A DNA stretch of 5,302 nucleotides. It comes from Candidatus Thorarchaeota archaeon (GTDB lineage Archaea > Asgardarchaeota > Thorarchaeia > Thorarchaeales > Thorarchaeaceae). The DNA is taken from assembly GCA_016841005.1 (NCBI GenBank), contig JAEORG010000332.1, positions 1-5,302 on the forward strand, read 5' to 3'. The notes beneath the pieces are model-generated. The model had not been told where the DNA came from and made no database searches. It saw only the letters and a program-made list of their open reading frames with translations. Of this stretch, positions 1 through 5,249 are shown in pieces (position 1 is the stretch's first letter; each line of letters opens with the position of its first letter). The translations under genes and the position numbers were made by a program.

Positions 1-246
1 GTCATAAATATCAGGAGTGTTCAGAACTCACGGTTGCTTGTTAGAATGCTTTCTCAGATTCTACGGACTTCAAAGAATATTCTTGATTTGAATGGCAATA
101 TTCATTCATTAGTGGCTTCCAACGCCATCGGCGGAAAAATTGACGATACAGTCTTGGTATCTAAGATAGAAGAATACATGGGAAAGAGTCGGACACTGGA
201 CCATTTCTTTGGCAACATTGCTGACATAATGAAGGGGTCAAGATAG
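1..246 (+). CDS. C-terminal end of an unidentified protein (5' end outside the window)
   Basis: The reading frame is open from base 1 to the TAG at 244-246, giving 81 visible residues. An internal TTG at 34 could act as a start. Because the frame is open back to the edge without a stop, the simplest reading is the tail of a longer gene. The visible part is mostly helical in character, hydrophilic to amphipathic, with a leucine/isoleucine-rich first half (SRLLVRMLSQILRTSKNIL) and a short basic end (MKGSR). No membrane span, metal-binding motif or catalytic signature is visible. It is the only well-supported plus-strand gene and converges with the metallopeptidase gene, 110 bp away, so it probably belongs to a different transcription unit. 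I do not recognise the family and assign no function. Confidence 0.6.
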   Translation, partial: VINIRSVQNSRLLVRMLSQILRTSKNILDLNGNIHSLVASNAIGGKIDDTVLVSKIEEYMGKSRTLDHFFGNIADIMKGSR

Positions 247-356
247 AACCAGGCATATCATTCACTTCTCTTTGAAGATTAGGTCTTCGTGATTCTTTGC
301 GCAACTATCATTATAGAACCGAAAACACTGTAAGAGAGGCGTGAGCCTCTCTTGTA
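247..356. other. Convergent intergenic region
   Basis: These 110 bp separate two converging stop codons. Reading along plus, there is a pyrimidine-rich stretch (261-273, TTCACTTCTCTTT), a weak 5-bp inverted repeat (GAAGA at 274-278 with TCTTC at 284-288), and the strong hairpin described separately at 332-353. The pyrimidine-rich stretch could serve archaeal-type termination of the plus-strand gene. No open frame of note or RNA gene is visible. Confidence 0.5.
332..353. terminator. Perfect 9-bp hairpin just past the metallopeptidase stop codon
   Basis: AAGAGAGGC (332-340) pairs perfectly with GCCTCTCTT (345-353) around the 4-base loop GTGA. In the plus-strand RNA the stem can be lengthened by two wobble pairs and a U-A pair (329-331 with 354-356). 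The stem begins 3 nt past the TGA (357-359) of the minus-strand metallopeptidase gene. On minus it is followed by a weak T-containing stretch (GTGTTTTC) about 5 nt downstream, not a clean U-tract. The placement between convergent genes suggests a terminator or 3'-end-protecting structure usable by both strands. It is not a textbook intrinsic terminator, because the U-tract is poor. Confidence 0.5.
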
Positions 357-2150
357 TCACAGGGTCTCTTCAAATTGTTTTACGAATTCTTTGAACTGAT
401 CAATGCCCTTCTGCCAGAACTCCTCGGTAGTGACATCAAATCCGATATCTTTGGCTAAATCTCTTGGAGACCTGCTTGAACCTGCGGCCAAGAGTGCTTT
501 TATTTTGGGCACAAATTCCTTTCCTTGTTCTTTGTACAATCTATACATAGCATAGACAAATAGCTGGGCATAAACATATGGATAGTTATAGTATCGATAA
601 TTGGCCATATAGAAGTGCAACTTCATGGTCCACCACCACTTCATTTCAGGCAACCATTCAACCGAATCTCCATACATCATATTGCGAGCTTTGAGCCAAT
701 ATTCAGAAATCCTCTCTCCGTCGAGGAACTTGCCATTCTCTATTGCATCATATAACATACTTTCAAACCAGACTCGAGTTGAGACTTGATAAGCAGCCCC
801 GCCAAAACCATCTAAAACCGCTGCGAGGATAGCTTGCTTCTCCTCCTTTTGTTCAACTTGAGAAAGTAGTTTATCAGCCAAAAGCAGCTCTCCAAAGATT
901 GAACCAGTTTCAGCGATACAGCTACCAATCTCATAATTGGATGGTTTCTGAGCTCGAGTGCCTAGATATGCATGCATTGAATGACCCAACTCGTGAGCTT
1001 GAGTGAAGAGATCACCCATAATGCCATTGAAACTTTGGAGAATGTAGGCACTTTTTCCCGTGTGCCATGTCATGCAGAATGCGCCAGATCTCTTTCCTGC
1101 TCGAACCTGTCCGTCAATATGACGACGCTCATACATCTCATCAATCCATGTTCCAATCTCTTCATCAAAATTAGTGTAGGCATCAACAATGTCTTTTCTT
1201 GCTTCATCCCATGAATACTTCTTATCTGGTGTATGAGGCAAGGGTGCATCAATATCCCAGTTGCCTAGCTTCTCAAGTCCCATTGCTTTTGCTTTTAATT
1301 TCAGATAATTTCGATAGACTTCGACATTTTTCTCAATTGTGTTCATGAGGGCCGTGATTGTTTCTTCATCCACATCATTTGCGATGAAACTCTGAGTCAT
1401 TGGAGAGGGCCAATTTCTCAACTTACACATTGTGAGATGATCAGAGAATACGGAACGCAATGCGGATGACCATACAATCTCATCTTTCCCAAGATTATCA
1501 TAAACGATCTGGTGCGCTCTCTTTCTCAATTCACGATTGGGATGTTCATAAAGTCCGATGATTTCGCCATATGGAAGAATCTTGGTTTCACCGTCAATCT
1601 CTATTGCGTAGGTTCTTGTAGCTAACCAATCTCCCTGCAACATAGACCATGCTCGGACCCCATTCTTGTCCTTGGCAATAATGACCTGTTCCTCAGACTC
1701 GGTCAACATATACGGAATATTTTGTTTTATCCTCTCAAGGATATGTTTGTATTCTCTCAGAAGAGGGTCATTGATTAACTCGGGCTTAATAGTCAACAAG
1801 ACTCCGAGTTCAAGATCAATAAATGCCTGTGCTTGCTGTGTAAGGGCAAAGCTATTCCTTTGTTTGTCATTGAGTCGTTTTGCAACTTCTTTATTCATAT
1901 CTGCAGCGTAGCTTAGGCGTGCATATTTAATCGGGCCATCAAACTGAAGTATGAATTCATCAATGGAGTCAAGCATCTCGAGAACTTGACTTGCATCAAA
2001 ATGCTCAATCTTTCCTCGATACTTCTCACGAATATCCTCAGCAGCCTTGACAGCTGCAGTTAGACGTTCTTCGATATAACTCGGATCATCAAATTCGACT
2101 AGCTGAGAGAGGTCCCAGCTCATTTTCTCTGACTCAGTCATGGAAATCAT
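357..2150 (-). CDS. pepF: Oligoendopeptidase F-like zinc metallopeptidase (family M3)
   Basis: This is a cytoplasmic zinc endopeptidase expected to cut short peptides in protein turnover or peptide catabolism. Numbering from the ATG at 2150 gives 597 residues, the usual length for the PepF branch of family M3. The N-terminal half is helical, and residues about 110-160 match the oligopeptidase F N-terminal domain (LREYKHILERI, then TESEEQVI). The catalytic domain contains KRSGAF (353-358), the zinc motif HELGH (386-390) and the probable third ligand E414 in IAETGS. Near the C-terminus, HFYM (512-515) and NYPYVYAQLF (522-531) correspond to the conserved His/Tyr substrate-binding region. No signal peptide or membrane span is visible. 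The start is uncertain: a TTG at 2159 and ATGs at 2150, 2141 and 2123 are all in frame and none has a Shine-Dalgarno sequence. The protein is intact. The family call is firm; the exact specificity is not. Confidence 0.95.
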   Translation of the reverse strand: MISMTESEKMSWDLSQLVEFDDPSYIEERLTAAVKAAEDIREKYRGKIEHFDASQVLEMLDSIDEFILQFDGPIKYARLSYAADMNKEVAKRLNDKQRNSFALTQQAQAFIDLELGVLLTIKPELINDPLLREYKHILERIKQNIPYMLTESEEQVIIAKDKNGVRAWSMLQGDWLATRTYAIEIDGETKILPYGEIIGLYEHPNRELRKRAHQIVYDNLGKDEIVWSSALRSVFSDHLTMCKLRNWPSPMTQSFIANDVDEETITALMNTIEKNVEVYRNYLKLKAKAMGLEKLGNWDIDAPLPHTPDKKYSWDEARKDIVDAYTNFDEEIGTWIDEMYERRHIDGQVRAGKRSGAFCMTWHTGKSAYILQSFNGIMGDLFTQAHELGHSMHAYLGTRAQKPSNYEIGSCIAETGSIFGELLLADKLLSQVEQKEEKQAILAAVLDGFGGAAYQVSTRVWFESMLYDAIENGKFLDGERISEYWLKARNMMYGDSVEWLPEMKWWWTMKLHFYMANYRYYNYPYVYAQLFVYAMYRLYKEQGKEFVPKIKALLAAGSSRSPRDLAKDIGFDVTTEEFWQKGIDQFKEFVKQFEETL

Positions 2151-2159
2151 ACCATACAA

Positions 2160-2267
2160 AATCGAATTTTCGTGTCTTATGAGTACTATGTAAAAGGCAC
2201 AAATCCGTGGTTGCGGATGAAACTCAAAACTCAGGTTCTGTGTTAATTATTTCTTCTTTTGCGGTTA
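2160..2267 (-). promoter_or_regulatory. Upstream region of the metallopeptidase gene
   Basis: This 108-bp gap lies between the second tiny membrane gene and the metallopeptidase. On minus, an A/T-rich TTTTACATAG lies about 40 nt before the ATG at 2150 and could serve as a TATA-like element. A small palindromic stretch (AAAAT at 2158-2162 with ATTTT at 2166-2170) sits right at the start region. There is also a short 5-bp stem (2203-2207 with 2214-2218). None is distinctive. The gap is long enough for a separate promoter, but the gene could equally be read through from upstream. Confidence 0.25.
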
Positions 2268-2432
2268 TTAGATTAAGCCCATAAATAAGAGTAACCAGAG
2301 AAATAATAGCACGAGAGTAAGCACGAGTACAACGACTTTAAGAACCAACTTCCAAGCGTCCACGATGTATTCCTCTAAATTCTGCGATTTGGAATCGTTA
2401 GGTAGAATCCATTCTCCGAAGATTCTATACAT
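2268..2432 (-). CDS. Tiny single-span membrane protein, tail-anchored type (54 aa)
   Basis: A 54-codon frame starts with ATG (2430-2432) and ends with TAA (2268-2270). The protein begins MYRIFGEWILPNDSKSQ, continues with LEEYIVDAWKLVLK (19-32), then has an unbroken hydrophobic helix from about 33 to the last residue (VVVLVLTLVLLFLWLLLF, MGLI). It therefore looks like a tail-anchored or small bitopic membrane protein. Residues 19-32 align without gaps to residues 18-31 of the tiny protein encoded just upstream (2495-2710), sharing L, E, E, Y, D, L, L and K, with the hydrophobic helix starting at the same point in both. The distance from the start codon is also nearly equal (18 versus 17 residues). 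This similarity is the main reason to believe the frame is real. In-frame TTG codons at 2438 and 2444 are alternative starts. No Shine-Dalgarno sequence is seen. The function and family are not recognised. Confidence 0.55.
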   Translation of the reverse strand: MYRIFGEWILPNDSKSQNLEEYIVDAWKLVLKVVVLVLTLVLLFLWLLLFMGLI

Positions 2433-2675
2433 GTGCAAAGTCAAAATGGTTTTAACAATTATCTATTCGATTTCTACCACAATCTTATTACTTATCAGCT
2501 CACTAATTTCCCTTCTTGAGGATACGTACTTCTCTCGGTCACTATTTCACCCCTTCGAACACTATACAAAAGCAGAATGAATATGAACATCATACAAACA
2601 ACTGCGATTGCAGCTGCTTTAAGAGTCAGCTCAAAATCGTCCCAGGTATATTCCTCCAAGGTGTATTCCTCTAAA
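2366..2675 (-). repeat. 14-bp direct repeat shared by the two tiny membrane genes
   Basis: TGTATTCCTCTAAA occurs identically at 2366-2379 and 2662-2675. On minus it covers the codons for LEEY in both tiny genes. A second short match, TTGGAAT, follows 9 and 8 bases later (2389-2395 and 2684-2690). Further codons downstream on minus are also similar (GACGAT against GACGCT, CTTAAA in both). I read this as the remnant of a tandem gene duplication rather than a mobile or regulatory repeat. The coordinates span both copies and the sequence between them. Confidence 0.5.
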
Positions 2676-2710
2676 CTAATCAATTGGAATTTTTTCGTAA
2701 TAATTTCCAA
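2495..2710 (-). CDS. Tiny single-span membrane protein with duplicated LEEYT block (71 aa)
   Basis: The frame runs from a TTG at 2708-2710 to the TGA at 2495-2497. The only in-frame ATGs lie inside the hydrophobic segment, so TTG is the likely start; a stop codon lies 8 codons upstream of it. In order, the protein has a short polar head (residues 1-12), LEEYT twice (13-22), WDDFELTLK (23-31), one transmembrane helix (about 32-49, AAAIAVV to LLLYS), and a charged tail starting RR (52-53). By the positive-inside rule the tail would face the cytoplasm, but the head also carries KK, so topology is open. It is paralogous to the next tiny protein (2268-2432) over LEEYxxDx[FW]xLxLK plus the helix, and unlike that protein keeps a 20-residue hydrophilic tail. 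It is separated by 78 nt from the 149-residue membrane protein gene upstream. No function is assigned. Opposite-strand frames overlap here, but the aligned helix favours minus. Confidence 0.55.
   Translation of the reverse strand: MEIITKKFQLISLEEYTLEEYTWDDFELTLKAAAIAVVCMMFIFILLLYSVRRGEIVTERSTYPQEGKLVS
2645..2674 (-). repeat. 15-bp tandem repeat encoding LEEYT twice
   Basis: GGTATATTCCTCCAA (2645-2659) is followed directly by GGTGTATTCCTCTAA (2660-2674), matching at 13 of 15 bases. On minus each unit encodes LEEYT, and the two differences (TTG/TTA and TAT/TAC) are synonymous. The repeat is in frame with the 71-residue protein, adding five residues of acidic, aromatic-containing sequence before the membrane span. 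Because third codon positions of the overlapping plus-strand frame coincide, the same changes are silent there too (VYSSK twice), so the silence does not by itself prove which strand is coding. Confidence 0.75.
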
Positions 2711-2727
2711 ACATTCAATTCGGAAGA

Positions 2728-2752
2728 GTTGTCATTTATGTTCTATGACAAC
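2728..2752 (-). promoter_or_regulatory. Inverted repeat flanking a TATA-like element upstream of the 71-aa gene
   Basis: GTTGTCAT (2728-2735) and ATGACAAC (2745-2752) form a perfect 8-bp inverted repeat with a 9-base spacer. On minus the spacer and its edge read AGAACATAAAT, an A/T-rich TATA-like stretch centred about 28 nt before the TTG start at 2710. That spacing suits a leaderless archaeal transcript. A palindrome around a TATA-like element is a plausible operator for a dimeric repressor. It could instead be an RNA hairpin in the 5' leader or between genes. The promoter role is inferred; only the symmetry is directly seen. Confidence 0.35.
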
Positions 2753-2788
2753 CTTTCAAACTTTTGATAATAATGGAAACGTTTCAAT

Positions 2789-3238
2789 CTAAACAAAACG
2801 TCCATACCCCCGCCAATATTCAAACCTTCTACCAATTTTGGAATTAATATCCTCTATGTGGCTCAGGACAATATGCTGTTGCGATTTTGGCTGGCCCATA
2901 CTATAATTATAATTCAAGCCATGGAGGGGAGTATTTTGAAAAACCATACCGACTCTCGTGAGCGCTAATAGAGAGACTGCAAATTGACCCACTATTCCCA
3001 AAACAAGTGCAATAAAGGATTGGAGAAGAAAACGCGATATTAAGAGCCAAAGCATATACAAGGGACCGTTAGTCAGTTGAATACCAAACTCAAATTTTCG
3101 ACGAAGCTGCAAATCAGGACTTTTAGAATCATAGTTCCATAATCTTCTGATTCCTAAAACCATGGCATAATTCAATAGTCCGACCGCCATGAGATACATC
3201 ATCAGAATTAGGACGACCAGTTCAACGATTACAGACAA
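2789..3238 (-). CDS. Membrane protein of unknown function, about three spans (149 aa)
   Basis: The frame runs from a TTG at 3236-3238 to the TAG at 2789-2791. An in-frame TAA lies only three codons before the TTG, and the next in-frame ATGs (residues 13, 14, 17) would cut into the first helix, so TTG is the likely start. A first hydrophobic helix spans about residues 3-29 and is followed by a basic stretch (RR at 31-32, RRK at 46-48), which suggests a cytoplasmic loop. A long hydrophobic region from about 58 to 100 is probably two further helices with R69 within it. The last 50 residues are polar, with NTPLHGLNYNYS and a basic, aromatic end (GRRFEYWRGYGRF). There is no catalytic or ligand-binding signature I recognise. 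It lies 57 nt downstream of the serine peptidase gene in the same orientation. No family is assigned. Confidence 0.8.
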   Translation of the reverse strand: MSVIVELVVLILMMYLMAVGLLNYAMVLGIRRLWNYDSKSPDLQLRRKFEFGIQLTNGPLYMLWLLISRFLLQSFIALVLGIVGQFAVSLLALTRVGMVFQNTPLHGLNYNYSMGQPKSQQHIVLSHIEDINSKIGRRFEYWRGYGRFV

Positions 3239-3273
3239 ACTCCATTATCCCTGAATTCTCTTTCTATCCAAAG

Positions 3274-3281
3274 ATTATATT
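3274..3281 (-). promoter_or_regulatory. TATA-like element before the 149-aa membrane protein gene
   Basis: On minus, AATATAAT in an A/T-rich context (ACAATATAATC) lies in the 57-bp gap just past the serine peptidase stop codon, centred about 39 nt upstream of the TTG start. An archaeal start site about 25 nt downstream would leave a leader of roughly 14 nt. GGAG lies only one base before the TTG, too close to act as a ribosome binding site. This is based on composition and spacing only. Confidence 0.25.
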
Positions 3282-3295
3282 GTTTTCAAGGATGT

Positions 3296-5191
3296 TCATA
3301 CTATCTCGTTGAGCCATACTAATACTCGACTATATGCCTTGATTTTGTTTTCCAACTTAGCGAGTCCATGACCTTCATCTGCGAATCTCATCAACCGAAC
3401 TTTTAGTCCCTTCTCTTTGAGCTTCTCATACATTTGAATTGATTCAGAGAGGGGTACTCGTTCATCATTGTCTCCCTGTATAATGAATAGCGGCGCTGAG
3501 ATGTTGTCGATTTTATGGATTGGACTTATCCGCGTAAGAGTCTCTATGTCGTGCTCTAGACTTCCATATTCAACCTCACGAAGACTCCTTCTCCATGCAG
3601 CAGTGTTCTGGAGAAATGTGACGAAATTAGATATGCCGACGATGTCTACACCAGCTTTCCAAAGTTCAGGATGTTCTGTCATTGCTGAGAGTACAGCAAA
3701 TCCTCCATAAGAACCTCCATAGATCACAAGCCGATTTCCATCAATCTCTTCTTCTTGGTTTTTAATATGAATAGCGAGCGACTTAATGTCATGTATGGAA
3801 TCGAGCCGTTTCTCAATATTGTCCAAGTCAAGATATTTTCTACCGTAGCCATCGCTGCCACGAATATTCGGTGTAATGAGAGCATACCCCGATGCCAAGA
3901 AGAATTGAATTACTGGATTGAAGTCCGGACGGATTTGCGCCTCGGGGCCACCGTGAATCATGAAAATTGCAGGCCATCCATTACTTGGTTTATTTCCAAT
4001 TGGAAGATATCTAAAGAATGGAACACTAAGATTATCGAAGCTGTTGAATCTATGAAGCGTCGGTTCGATAAAAGAAGAAGGATCAAGACCAGCTGTATCA
4101 GTCTCAGTTGCTGGCCAACTTGTCATGTCCTTGATATCTACAATCCAAACATTTGTTGGCTGAGTTCCGGAACTCAGAGTCATTGCTAACAAATGTTCAT
4201 CTCTAGAAAGACTGAGAGCATTTTTCCATGATCTGGCATCACCAGAAGGAACAACGCCTCTAACAGGAAAAGGAAGTGCTTCTAAGTCGTCTACTCCGTC
4301 TTTTGCGAACTTACCTCGATGAATAGTAGTATATCCCTCTTGATTTTCTGTGAAATACGTCCACAGAGAACCCTTTGAGTAAGTATGCTGGTCTTCTAAT
4401 TCAAATCTTATTTCATCTTCAATTTTCTCTAGGGGTATGAACTCCTTCGAAGTCTTCAAAATTCCAAGCCGTTTCATATCTGAGTCATGGTCTGTTATCA
4501 CGAGGATATTCTCTTTATCTAACCATCTTACAATATCCCAGCGAGCAGGATTGCTGTTGCATATCTCTGCTGTCAGGTTTTCTATTGAACCAGTACGGGT
4601 ATTTAGTAGCAGTACATGTTGATCAATATTACCTAGATATTGAGTCATGAGAATTTGAGATTCATCCTCAATGCTTGCAGACACCTCTATAATTCCCTTA
4701 TCGGGCTGAAAAATCAATTCTGGTTCATTCCTAAGAAGAGGTATTCTCCATCTATATACATCCAATCTTGCCCGGTCTGCTAGATTGGCACTGAAATAGA
4801 GATATGAATCAGTGATTAATCCAATCACGTGCTTTGCTCCTAGGTCAGCAGTTAGCCAATGAAGAACGCCATTCTCCTCTATCAATCCAATCTGGAAATT
4901 CTCATCGCCGCCCCGGTCTCTTGTGAAAATCAGAGTGCCATCTGATAAATATCTAGGATCGGTACAGCGATCTTCTTCGTGAGTTAGCTGTGTACGTGGC
5001 ATAAGTTTGCTCTTCAAAACCTTGCAGGAGTAGATTTGAAAATGACTAGAAACATTTGATACAAAAGCAATGAGTTTCCCATTTGGATGCCAGCTAGGTC
5101 CGCCTGCTAATTCTATTGCAAGATACTTCTCAAATGAACCAGAGTGAGTCATATGCGCTGGACAACGTTCAAGGTTTTCAGTGTTTCCCAT
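3296..5191 (-). CDS. Prolyl oligopeptidase-family serine peptidase (S9, acylaminoacyl-peptidase-like)
   Basis: This 631-residue protein has the two-domain layout of S9 peptidases, and its length fits archaeal acylaminoacyl-peptidase-like members. It is probably a cytoplasmic enzyme removing residues, possibly acylated ones, from short peptides. Residues about 20-370 are the beta-propeller that limits substrate size; propeller-blade motifs are visible (GGPSWHPNGKLIAFVSN at 30-46, RYLSDGTLIFTRDRGGDENF from 80). The alpha/beta-hydrolase domain fills about 380-631: HGGP (413-416, oxyanion region), NIRGSDGYG (442-450), nucleophile S494 in GGSYGG (492-497), D576 in GDNDERVP and H608 in DEGHG, so the triad is complete. 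There is no signal peptide. The ATG at 5189-5191 gives the longest frame, but M14 (MTHSGSFEKYL) is a reasonable alternative because the first 13 residues are not part of the usual fold. No Shine-Dalgarno sequence is seen. The family is secure; whether it is an acylaminoacyl peptidase or a dipeptidyl-type enzyme is not. Confidence 0.95.
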   Translation of the reverse strand: MGNTENLERCPAHMTHSGSFEKYLAIELAGGPSWHPNGKLIAFVSNVSSHFQIYSCKVLKSKLMPRTQLTHEEDRCTDPRYLSDGTLIFTRDRGGDENFQIGLIEENGVLHWLTADLGAKHVIGLITDSYLYFSANLADRARLDVYRWRIPLLRNEPELIFQPDKGIIEVSASIEDESQILMTQYLGNIDQHVLLLNTRTGSIENLTAEICNSNPARWDIVRWLDKENILVITDHDSDMKRLGILKTSKEFIPLEKIEDEIRFELEDQHTYSKGSLWTYFTENQEGYTTIHRGKFAKDGVDDLEALPFPVRGVVPSGDARSWKNALSLSRDEHLLAMTLSSGTQPTNVWIVDIKDMTSWPATETDTAGLDPSSFIEPTLHRFNSFDNLSVPFFRYLPIGNKPSNGWPAIFMIHGGPEAQIRPDFNPVIQFFLASGYALITPNIRGSDGYGRKYLDLDNIEKRLDSIHDIKSLAIHIKNQEEEIDGNRLVIYGGSYGGFAVLSAMTEHPELWKAGVDIVGISNFVTFLQNTAAWRRSLREVEYGSLEHDIETLTRISPIHKIDNISAPLFIIQGDNDERVPLSESIQMYEKLKEKGLKVRLMRFADEGHGLAKLENKIKAYSRVLVWLNEIV

Positions 5192-5209
5192 GCTGAGCTT
5201 GTATCATGG

Positions 5210-5220
5210 CAAAATATGAA
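5210..5220. promoter_or_regulatory. TATA-like element in the right-hand, possibly divergent, promoter region
   Basis: CAAAATATGAA (TTCATATTTTG on minus) is the most A/T-rich block between the serine peptidase start and the right-edge frame. Its centre is about 24 nt before the peptidase ATG at 5191, as expected for a leaderless archaeal transcript, and about 35 nt before the plus-strand ATG at 5250. It could therefore serve either direction. This is inferred from composition and spacing only. Confidence 0.25.
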
Positions 5221-5249
5221 AATTCGGATGAAAATGAATGATTTGACTC

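Noticed and set aside
981..1214. Plus-strand open frame of 77 codons
   Set aside because: It lies wholly antisense to the conserved metallopeptidase catalytic region, whose frame explains the sequence.
1070..1252. Minus-strand open frame of 60 codons in another register
   Set aside because: It overlaps the metallopeptidase gene on the same strand out of frame and shows no recognisable domain.
1666..1911. Plus-strand open frame with cysteine- and serine-rich translation
   Set aside because: It is antisense to the N-terminal domain of the metallopeptidase, and its composition is typical of a shadow frame.
2203..2218. Small stem ATCCG/CGGAT upstream of the metallopeptidase gene
   Set aside because: Five base pairs are too short to distinguish from chance, and it lacks a T-tract or recurrence.
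2776..2785. Perfect 10-bp palindrome GAAACGTTTC just past the 149-aa gene
   Set aside because: About five 10-bp palindromes are expected by chance in a window of this length, and nothing nearby gives it a role.
3468..3710. Plus-strand open frame of 80 codons
   Set aside because: It is antisense to the catalytic Ser/Asp region of the S9 peptidase.
3755..4189. Plus-strand open frame of 144 codons
   Set aside because: It is antisense to the hydrolase and late propeller part of the S9 peptidase, which has a complete triad in its own frame; no domain is visible in the plus frame.
4437..4622. Plus-strand open frame of 61 codons
   Set aside because: It is antisense to the propeller domain of the S9 peptidase, with no supporting feature.
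5205..5240. Short plus-strand frame starting ATGGCAAAATATG
   Set aside because: It encodes only 11 residues before a stop and overlaps the likely promoter of the S9 peptidase gene.
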